Assembly (NCBI GenBank): GCA_955652855.1
Contig: CATPCN010000523.1
Span: forward strand, 1-5,486
Length of the DNA stretch: 5,486 nt
Reading direction: 5' to 3'
DNA from: an uncultured Chthoniobacterales bacterium
GTDB lineage: Bacteria; Verrucomicrobiota; Verrucomicrobiae; Chthoniobacterales; UBA10450
Made by a program: the position numbers and the translations under genes. Positions 1 to 3,809 of this stretch are shown here, piece after piece. Position 1 is the first letter of the stretch. The number at the start of each line of letters is the position of its first letter. Under the pieces are notes generated by a model. That model was not told where the DNA came from. It ran no database searches and saw only the letters and a list, made by a program, of their open reading frames with translations.

Positions 1-115
1 GCTTCAAAAGCGCAACGCGGACGAGTTGCGTCGCTGGAAATGGTGGGCGCTCGGCATCGTCGCCGCGGTGCTTGCAGGTGCAATCGCGGCCCATTTCGGG
101 CTCGGACTCAAATAG
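1..115 (+). CDS. C-terminus of a small membrane protein (5' truncated)
   Basis: The open frame enters from the left edge (first whole codon at 2) and stops at TAG 113-115. Only the last 37 residues are visible. A charged stretch (QKRNADELRRWKWW) is followed by one hydrophobic helix, about ALGIVAAVLAGAIAAHFGLGL, and a final Lys. A charged helix followed by a C-terminal membrane anchor is common in small phage proteins encoded just before holins (XhlA-like or accessory lysis proteins), and a holin-like gene starts 10 bases downstream. The family cannot be assigned without the N-terminus. That it is real coding sequence is supported by the clean membrane helix and the tight spacing to the next gene's ribosome binding site, which overlaps this stop codon. 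Confidence 0.6.
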   Translation, partial: LQKRNADELRRWKWWALGIVAAVLAGAIAAHFGLGLK

Positions 116-125
116 GGAGATCGCC

Positions 126-458
126 ATGGGACTCAAATTCAATGTGGACTGGGAGCACGCTGTCATGTGGACGACATCCGCCGTTGGCGGCGCGCTGGTA
201 GCGTTCCTGGGACGGCAGGATCCGACCACGCTGGTCCAGGCGCTCAGCTCGATGCAGACGGCCAAACCGTTGCTCGCTGGTGCCCTCGTAGCGGTGCTGG
301 GCTCGATGATCGCCACGGCGAAAAAGAGCTGGGTCGAGAAGCCCGCGAGCGCCGCTCCGCCCCCAATGGGCATCGACTTTGTTCCACGCTCGGCGCCCGT
401 GGCGGGGGAAGTCCCCGTCGTTGTTCCACCACCCATCCCACCGAAGGAAGCCGCATGA
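126..458 (+). CDS. putative holin, two membrane helices with Pro-rich tail
   Basis: This 110-aa protein starts at ATG 126, chosen because GGGAG at 115-119 lies six bases upstream; an in-frame ATG at 72 would overlap the preceding gene. Residues about 11-28 (AVMWTTSAVGGALVAFLG) and about 47-63 (KPLLAGALVAVLGSMIATA) are hydrophobic helices separated by a short polar link. They are followed by Lys-Lys and a Pro/Ala/Val-rich C-terminal tail. Small size, two membrane segments and a position three genes upstream of an endolysin fit a class II-like holin that would permeabilise the inner membrane and release the endolysin. No signature sequence proves this; an antiholin or other small membrane protein is possible. 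The stop overlaps the start of the lipoprotein gene (ATGA). Confidence 0.55.
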   Translation: MGLKFNVDWEHAVMWTTSAVGGALVAFLGRQDPTTLVQALSSMQTAKPLLAGALVAVLGSMIATAKKSWVEKPASAAPPPMGIDFVPRSAPVAGEVPVVVPPPIPPKEAA

Positions 459-682
459 ACCCCTATCCGTTGCTGCTGACCGTCTCCCTCGCCTCGTGCG
501 TCCCCGCACCGGGCCAGCCTGGTCCGACCGATATCGCTGTCTACGAACGCGAGCAGCTCACCTGCGTGGAGCAATCGAGCTCGCGCGCCGAGGTGGACCT
601 GTGTCGCCACGCCGACCGCGCCGATTGGTGCGCGCACTGGCCCGCGGCGATCAACTGCGTGGTGGACGGAGGCTCCCAATGA
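455..682 (+). CDS. small Cys-rich lipoprotein, possible o-spanin
   Basis: This 75-aa protein starts at ATG 455 inside the holin-like stop (ATGA), with GAAGGAAG just upstream. Residues 6-15 (LLLTVSLASC) form a short hydrophobic stretch ending in a lipobox, L-A-S-C, so signal peptidase II should cleave before Cys15 and leave a lipidated mature protein of about 61 aa. The n-region (MNPYP) lacks the usual Lys/Arg, which weakens the prediction a little. The mature N-terminus is Pro-rich (VPAPGQPGP), as in Rz1-type outer-membrane spanins. Four more cysteines (37, 50, 59, 68) could form two disulfides in the periplasm, which is not typical of Rz1. Its place between holin and endolysin suggests a role in lysis, but no inner-membrane spanin partner is visible. 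Function is inferred. Confidence 0.55.
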   Translation: MNPYPLLLTVSLASCVPAPGQPGPTDIAVYEREQLTCVEQSSSRAEVDLCRHADRADWCAHWPAAINCVVDGGSQ

Positions 683-870
683 TGACCATGCTCCAAATTG
701 TCGAGTGGCTCGCGGTCGCCGAGGGGCCTCTCCTGATTCAGCTCCAGCGCGAGCTCACCAACGCGATCGAGAAGCGGACGAACGTCTCGACCCTCCAAGC
801 CGTGCTCGTCGCCGCCGAGGTGGCCGCGGACTTCGCGGAAGAAGTGAAATTCCCGCGAGGCTCGACGTAG
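679..870 (+). CDS. small helical protein of unknown function in lysis cassette
   Basis: This 63-aa protein starts at ATG 679, overlapping the lipoprotein stop (ATGA) and preceded by GGAGG at 668-672, an excellent ribosome binding site. The sequence is helix-rich, with an N-terminal amphipathic part (LQIVEWLAVAEGPLLIQLQREL), a polar middle and a second helix rich in Ala/Val/Glu (residues about 40-56). There is no signal peptide, clear membrane helix or cysteine. The stop TAG at 868-870 abuts the GTG of the endolysin gene directly. I do not recognise the family. Coupled translation with the neighbours implies an accessory role in lysis, but this rests on position only. Confidence 0.55.
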   Translation: MMTMLQIVEWLAVAEGPLLIQLQRELTNAIEKRTNVSTLQAVLVAAEVAADFAEEVKFPRGST

Positions 871-1494
871 GTGGCCGACCAGCGGGTTCCGCCTATGCAC
901 ACGGCGATCGCCATTTCGGCGCTATACGCGGCGCTGCGCACGGCCTGGCGTGAGCAGGTGAAGGCGGAGCCCGCGCGATCTTCCCTGCTCGTCCTGATGG
1001 CCCAGTGGGGGCACGAGACGGACAACGGGAGGGCCTGCCTCAACTTCAACTGCGCGGGGATCAAGTGGACGCCTGGCTGTGGGGCGGATTACGCGCCCTA
1101 TATGACCTGGGAGCTCGTGAATGGGGCGCGCGTCACCGTCGAGCAGAAGTTCCGCGCGTATCCCACGCTGGTCGATGGCGTGGAGGACTATATGCGCGTG
1201 CTTCGCCGCAATTTCGGCTACGCGTGGCCGGCGGTCGAAGCTGGCGATACGGCGGCGTTCGCCGCGAAGCTCAAGGCCCGCGGCTACTACACGGACACGC
1301 TTGACAATTACACGCGTGGGCTCGCCACGCGCTACGCGCAGATGGACGCGCTCGTCGGGGACGACACCCAGCCAGACGTCCAGCTCTACGCGGACGAGGC
1401 AGTCCGGCCGGTGCCCCCCTCGCCGGCAATTATCGGGACGGACGACGACGCGCAGCCGACCCCGCCCGGGGACCTACCTCCCGCCGCGGCCTGA
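871..1494 (+). CDS. endolysin, glucosaminidase-type (GH73/FlgJ-like) peptidoglycan hydrolase
   Basis: This is a 207-aa protein. GTG 871 follows the previous stop without a gap and has a weak GCGAGG at 855-860; ATG 895 is an alternative start giving 199 aa. Residues about 40-165 follow the glucosaminidase fold order: LLVLMAQWGHETDNG carries the likely catalytic Glu49, then NFNCAGIK (compare N-L-F-G-I-K in the family), then FRAYPTLVDGVEDYMRVL, then FAAKLKARGYYTD with NYTRGLATRY. The family hydrolyses the beta-1,4 bond after N-acetylglucosamine in peptidoglycan. Residues about 166-207 are an acidic, Pro-rich tail of unknown role and no known cell-wall-binding domain is seen. No convincing signal peptide is visible, so release through the upstream holin-like protein is the simplest model. 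Cys56, Cys61 and Cys70 are within the active-site region. Confidence 0.85.
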   Translation: MADQRVPPMHTAIAISALYAALRTAWREQVKAEPARSSLLVLMAQWGHETDNGRACLNFNCAGIKWTPGCGADYAPYMTWELVNGARVTVEQKFRAYPTLVDGVEDYMRVLRRNFGYAWPAVEAGDTAAFAAKLKARGYYTDTLDNYTRGLATRYAQMDALVGDDTQPDVQLYADEAVRPVPPSPAIIGTDDDAQPTPPGDLPPAAA

Positions 1495-1513
1495 GCAGCA
1501 GCGCCTCGACGGC

Positions 1514-1535
1514 CGCCGTGCCCGCGGTCACGGCG
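1514..1535. terminator. GC-rich hairpin between convergent gene sets
   Basis: CGCCGTG (1514-1520) and CACGGCG (1529-1535) form a perfect 7-bp stem around an 8-base loop that itself contains CCGCGG. It lies between the endolysin stop and the end of the leftward operon, where a bidirectional terminator is expected. Neither side has a U-tract, so a canonical intrinsic terminator is not shown. The hairpin overlaps the last codons of the 36-aa minus-strand reading frame. Confidence 0.25.
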
Positions 1536-1638
1536 ACTCGTCCGCTCCCTTCGGCTGCAACGTCTCCAGCAGGAATGCGGCTAGCAGGCGACACGCAGGC
1601 TGCTCGGGCTCGGCCACGCCATTCCGAGCCTGGGTCAT
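1528..1638 (-). CDS. 36-aa peptide of unknown function, last gene of leftward operon
   Basis: A short frame starts at ATG 1638, overlapping the stop of the preceding CxxC gene (ATGA), with a strong AGGAAGGG site about eight bases upstream. It ends at TGA 1530-1528. The peptide begins MTQARNGVAEPEQPACRLL and continues with a hydrophobic AAFLLETL stretch, with one Cys at position 16. The coupled start and strong ribosome binding site are the only evidence that it is translated. No family is recognised. It is the last frame before the convergent endolysin gene. Confidence 0.45.
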   Translation of the reverse strand: MTQARNGVAEPEQPACRLLAAFLLETLQPKGADESP

Positions 1639-1931
1639 CACGCTGCCCTTCCTTTCTGATCTTGCGCGCGCAGGCTCCCGCGCTGCATCGCCTCAAGCTC
1701 GCCGCACTCTTTGCAGAGTCCCGCGTAGTACCGAACGTTATGCCTCACCCACGAGTGCACCTCGCGTGGGTGGTCGTACTGGTGATCGAACTTGAACTTG
1801 TCCGCCAGGTGGCAGCAGCGCGCGCAAAGCCGCTGCACCTCGCGCTTCTTCGTCGCCAGCTCGTAGGAGAGCACTTCGATCGCGAGCTTCGATTCAGCCA
1901 GCACCGATTTCCAAATATCCACACCACTCAT
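1638..1931 (-). CDS. CxxC-pair (zinc-binding-like) protein of unknown function
   Basis: This 97-aa protein starts at ATG 1931, overlapping the replication-initiator stop (ATGA), with GGAGGGG upstream at good spacing. Residues 1-34 form a charged helix (WKSVLAESKLAIEVLSYELATKKREV) that could be a coiled coil. Cys36/Cys39 and Cys73/Cys76 are two CxxC knuckles separated by 33 residues rich in His, Phe and Tyr (HLADKFKFDHQYDHPREVHSW), a layout typical of a structural zinc site. Zinc binding is inferred from spacing alone. The position directly after the initiator gene suggests an early role linked to replication or transcription control, but the family is not recognised. Confidence 0.65.
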   Translation of the reverse strand: MSGVDIWKSVLAESKLAIEVLSYELATKKREVQRLCARCCHLADKFKFDHQYDHPREVHSWVRHNVRYYAGLCKECGELEAMQRGSLRAQDQKGRAA

Positions 1932-2638
1932 TGGCCCACCCCTCCGATCTTCTGCGGCGCGCCCGTCTGCTTCCGGAGCGCTAGCGCCTGCCGGTCGAAC
2001 TCGTCCTCCCTCGCCTTGAGGCGCCGCCTGACCGCCCAGGGGTCCTCCTGCGTCTCGGGCGGCCTCACGTAGCTCCCGTTGCTCACGGGCCGCCTGTCGC
2101 GCTCCTGGCGCTCACGCTTGGCCTCCCGGACACACCACGCCTGCCACTGGCCAGGCACGTTCAGAAACTTACCGGCGTGGTAGCCGCAGAACTTAAGCCA
2201 CGCCCCCGGGATATCCTGCACACAGCAGAGCTCAGCCGTGGCGTGCAGCTCTGCGTCAATTTCGTCCTTCGGCGTGACGTAGCGCTCCCCCGAAGAGGGC
2301 GCGGAAGGGGTCCGTATCCGGGCCCCGCTTTGAGCTTCCGCAGCGGGCTCCGTAACGCCGTCGTTACGTAACGACCGTAACGGCTCTCGCGCGTCTGATC
2401 CGAGACTCTCTCTCTCTTTATCTGCTGTTAAATCAGATCTAAGAGGAGAGTCTGAGACGCGCGCGACCCCCGAAACCGTAACGGAACCCGTAACGAAACC
2501 CGTTACGTTACGTAACGACGTTAGGGCGTCCGAAAGGCACCCCTCGAGGTACGCAATTCGGGCACGCAACTCCCCCTCGACGTCGCCCGAAACAAGGCGG
2601 GCACGGTAGTCCCGCTGACGCTCTGCGTTGGACTTCAT
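1928..2638 (-). CDS. putative phage replication initiator with internal origin
   Basis: This 236-aa protein starts at ATG 2638, overlapping the DnaA-like gene's stop (ATGA), with AAGAGGCG upstream. Residues 3-14 (SNAERQRDYRAR) are a basic helix common at the N-terminus of small phage DNA-binding proteins. Residues about 41-96 are low-complexity (VTGFVTGSVTVSG and onward) and are encoded by the iteron/palindrome region, so this stretch seems shaped by the DNA site. Residues 147-169 (WLKFCGYHAGKFL, then W165 and W168) with the following basic helix resemble the C-terminal W..F/Y..W..W DNA-binding segment of DnaT/primosome-like phage replication proteins. The C-terminus is a charged helix. The combination of a DnaA-like upstream gene and an iteron cluster inside the gene supports an initiator that binds its own coding sequence, as lambda O does. 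No ATPase or helicase motif is present, so host helicase would be recruited. Confidence 0.55.
   Translation of the reverse strand: MKSNAERQRDYRARLVSGDVEGELRARIAYLEGCLSDALTSLRNVTGFVTGSVTVSGVARVSDSPLRSDLTADKERESLGSDAREPLRSLRNDGVTEPAAEAQSGARIRTPSAPSSGERYVTPKDEIDAELHATAELCCVQDIPGAWLKFCGYHAGKFLNVPGQWQAWCVREAKRERQERDRRPVSNGSYVRPPETQEDPWAVRRRLKAREDEFDRQALALRKQTGAPQKIGGVGQ
2351..2382. repeat. left iteron cluster, four CGTWACG copies
   Basis: Copies lie at 2351-2357, 2362-2368, 2367-2373 and 2376-2382. The middle two overlap to give the palindrome CGTTACGTAACG, which extends to 16 bp, GTCGTTACGTAACGAC, at 2360-2375. Such density in a GC-rich genome is very unlikely by chance. Confidence 0.85.
2388..2463. 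repeat. nested imperfect palindrome between iteron clusters
   Basis: The outer stem pairs CGCGCGTCT (2388-2396) with AGACGCGCG (2455-2463), 9 bp. The next stem pairs AGACTCTC (2403-2410) with GAGAGTCT (2446-2453), 8 bp. The inner stems are CTCTT (2414-2418) with AAGAG (2441-2445) and ATCTG (2420-2424) with CAGAT (2434-2438), leaving the loop CTGTTAAAT. The arms are interrupted by 6 bases on the left and 1 on the right. The inner part is the most AT-rich piece of the gene. Confidence 0.8.
2477..2517. repeat. right iteron cluster, five CGTWACG copies
   Basis: Copies lie at 2477-2483, 2489-2495, 2501-2507, 2506-2512 and 2511-2517. The first three are spaced exactly 12 bp apart and the last three overlap by two bases. 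The same 12-bp palindrome as in the left cluster, CGTTACGTAACG, recurs at 2506-2517. Confidence 0.85.
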
Positions 2639-2910
2639 TCGGACGCCTCTTGGGTGCGAGGTAGGCGCTTGAGCGCAGAGAGCACCGTGGAGTGGTCGAG
2701 CCCAAGCAAGCGACCAGCCGAGGCCGCACTGAACCCGCAGGCGTTCACCAGGTGCCCCAGGAACGCGTGGCGTGCCCGAACAACCTCCGGGGCCCTAGAC
2801 CGACCCAAAAGCTCGCCCAGGGTCACGTGGGCCGCCCTAGCAGTACGCTCGCCCTGTTCCGCGAGGTCGCGCACCTCGAGCTCGGCGAGGATGGCTGTTG
2901 CGGGCCTCAT
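2635..2910 (-). CDS. stand-alone DnaA domain IV (origin-binding HTH) protein
   Basis: This 91-aa protein starts at ATG 2910, overlapping the previous gene's stop. Residues about 29-83 align by eye with the C-terminal DNA-binding domain of bacterial DnaA. VTLGELLGRSRAPEVVRARH matches the V.DLL...R...V.RPRQ segment, LGHLVNACGFSAASAGRLLG is the helix-turn-helix entry, and DHSTVLSALKRL (72-83) is the DnaA signature (DHSTV/DHTTV followed by a basic helix). In DnaA this part reads the 9-bp DnaA box. The AAA+ ATPase domain III is absent, so the protein can bind DNA but cannot form an ATP-driven initiation oligomer itself. Lying just upstream of the initiator and origin, it may help or block initiation at the phage or host origin, or act as a regulator. 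Confidence 0.8.
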   Translation of the reverse strand: MRPATAILAELEVRDLAEQGERTARAAHVTLGELLGRSRAPEVVRARHAFLGHLVNACGFSAASAGRLLGLDHSTVLSALKRLPRTQEASE

Positions 2911-3137
2911 GTCTCGACCTCGACCGGCTCGCAGCGGCGGCGAAGTTCCGGAGGCATTCTGTCCACCGTCGCGAGGGCGATGCCGCGTGACGAGTACGTG
3001 AGCGGGTGCTCCGGCTCGACGTCGAATTTGTAGACCGTGGGAAGCCCTCCGGGAGGGAAGCCGATTCCCACAAGCGTCTCAGGCCAGAGCGACCCGCCCG
3101 TCCGCTGAATCACCCAGCGCGTAGAGGTGGCCCTCAT
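2907..3137 (-). CDS. 76-aa protein of unknown function in early operon
   Basis: ATG 3137 was chosen because it overlaps the preceding stop (ATGA); an upstream in-frame ATG at 3185 would run into the previous gene. The stop TGA 2909-2907 overlaps the DnaA-like start. The sequence begins MRATSTRWVIQRTG, followed by a Pro/Gly-rich stretch (LVGIGFPPGGLPTVYKF) and a mixed charged C-terminus (RMPPELRRRCEPVEVET). The alternating hydrophobic pattern of the first half suggests beta strands. No cofactor motif, membrane helix or known family is recognised. Translation is supported by coupling on both sides. Confidence 0.6.
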   Translation of the reverse strand: MRATSTRWVIQRTGGSLWPETLVGIGFPPGGLPTVYKFDVEPEHPLTYSSRGIALATVDRMPPELRRRCEPVEVET

Positions 3138-3400
3138 TGGCGCCCCGCCGCTTCGCGCGCGTCGACGCATTCGCAGCGCACGCACGCGGGGTCATTGCAG
3201 GGCCAGCATGGGTCCTCGTCCTCGACCCATGTCGCCAGGTCTGGGTATCCGTCGGCGCCGCTCCCTACGCTGAGCACCACGCGTCCAGGGAAGCCGCACG
3301 CGGCGCATGGCCCGCGCATACTTTCGTCGTATTGCGGAGCGTACGCTCGCGCGATCCCGCAGCAATGCGGGCAGGTGAGCAGGTTCGCAATGAGGATCAT
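3134..3400 (-). CDS. Cys-rich double zinc-ribbon-like miniprotein
   Basis: This 88-aa protein starts at ATG 3400 (ATGA overlap with the previous gene) with CAGGAGGG upstream. It has ten cysteines in paired knuckles: Cys10-x2-Cys13 (TCPHCCG), Cys32-x2-Cys35 (PCAACG), Cys65-x2-Cys68 (DPCWPCN) and Cys73-x2-Cys76 followed by Cys78 (ACVRCEC). The first two pairs have the spacing of a rubredoxin-like zinc ribbon and the last two could form a second site. The middle segment is acidic (WVEDEDP). Such ribbons in phage early operons often contact nucleic acid or host polymerase, but no specific role can be read from the sequence. Confidence 0.65.
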   Translation of the reverse strand: MILIANLLTCPHCCGIARAYAPQYDESMRGPCAACGFPGRVVLSVGSGADGYPDLATWVEDEDPCWPCNDPACVRCECVDAREAAGRQ

Positions 3401-3585
3401 CGCGCAGCCCTCCTGGCAGCAAGGAGCTCACGGAAGCAGGCTAGGCACGACGCGCGCTTCGCAATCCTCGCACGGGGCGTCGTCGTGTCGTATTCCACGC
3501 CGCATGCCTCGCAGCGCACCCGGTATTTCGGAGAATCCCCGTCTGCGCCGGCTGGGCGAAGCTGCGCAACGATTACGACGCCCAT
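3397..3585 (-). CDS. zinc-ribbon-like miniprotein
   Basis: This 62-aa protein starts at ATG 3585, one base into the preceding stop (TGATG), with GGCGGGGCGG upstream; the frame is open further upstream but would overlap the coiled-coil gene. Cys25-x2-Cys28 (RCEACGVEY) and Cys47-x2-Cys50 (SCLACF) are separated by 18 residues, a minimal zinc-ribbon layout. The C-terminus (RELLAARRAAR) is a basic helix suited to nucleic-acid contact. Zinc binding is inferred. It sits next to a second Cys-rich miniprotein, to which it is translationally coupled. Confidence 0.65.
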   Translation of the reverse strand: MGVVIVAQLRPAGADGDSPKYRVRCEACGVEYDTTTPRARIAKRASCLACFRELLAARRAAR

Positions 3586-3809
3586 CACCGCCCCGCCGCG
3601 TGGGGTCCGTCGACAAGCACCGGCGTCGCCGTCCCGTAGAGTCTGTGGAGGCGCCGAATCTCCCCCTCGAGATTGCGCACCTGCGCCACGAGCCACTCGT
3701 TGTTTTTGATCGCGATGCGAAGCTGCTCGCGCAGGCGCGCCGCCTCGACTCCCGCGGGTCCAGGAGGGCAGCCCACGCCCACGGGGTCGCAGCGATCTTC
3801 CTCGCTCAC
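3585..3809 (-). CDS. small coiled-coil protein downstream of int
   Basis: This 74-aa protein starts at GTG 3809 inside the integrase stop (GTGA). Residues about 20-56 (VEAARLREQLRIAIKNNEWL, then VAQVRNLEGEIRRLHRLYG) have heptad-like Leu/Ile/Val spacing and should form a coiled coil, preceded by a short Pro/Gly-rich leader with two Cys. The C-terminus is short and polar. Oligomerisation is likely; the biochemical role is unknown. It is the first gene beyond the attP core, so in an integrated prophage it would be the first operon gene separated from int. Confidence 0.55.
   Translation of the reverse strand: MSEEDRCDPVGVGCPPGPAGVEAARLREQLRIAIKNNEWLVAQVRNLEGEIRRLHRLYGTATPVLVDGPHAAGR

Larger units (their letters stand above)
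2351..2517. other. candidate replication origin inside the initiator gene
   Basis: Nine copies of CGTAACG or its complement CGTTACG fall in two clusters (four at 2351-2382, five at 2477-2517). The clusters flank a nested inverted repeat (2388-2463) whose centre is visibly AT-richer than the surrounding GC-rich DNA. Iterons beside an AT-rich, easily opened element, located in the coding sequence of a putative initiator, is the organisation of lambda-type origins. A repressor operator array or a partition site are alternatives. No consensus DnaA box (TTATCCACA) is seen in it. Confidence 0.5.

Noticed and set aside
1430..1531. 33-aa frame with GTG start coupled to the 36-aa peptide
   Set aside because: It overlaps the endolysin 3' end and is a low-complexity Arg-rich sequence; the GTGA overlap alone is weak support.
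1121..1795. 224-codon + strand frame overlapping the endolysin
   Set aside because: Ser/Arg-rich out-of-frame translation of the endolysin and of the opposite-strand CxxC gene.
2351..2517. CRISPR array
   Set aside because: Repeat units are 7 bp, partly overlapping and in both orientations, with no uniform spacers.
2599..2632. bZIP-like basic region (N-x7-R) of the initiator matching the TTACGTAA palindrome
   Set aside because: Suggestive at first sight, but no leucine zipper follows and bZIP proteins are eukaryotic; treated as coincidence.
3137..3709. 190-codon open frame on the + strand
   Set aside because: Antisense to the two zinc-ribbon-like genes and the coiled-coil gene; composition is Arg/Ala/Pro-rich with no recognisable fold.
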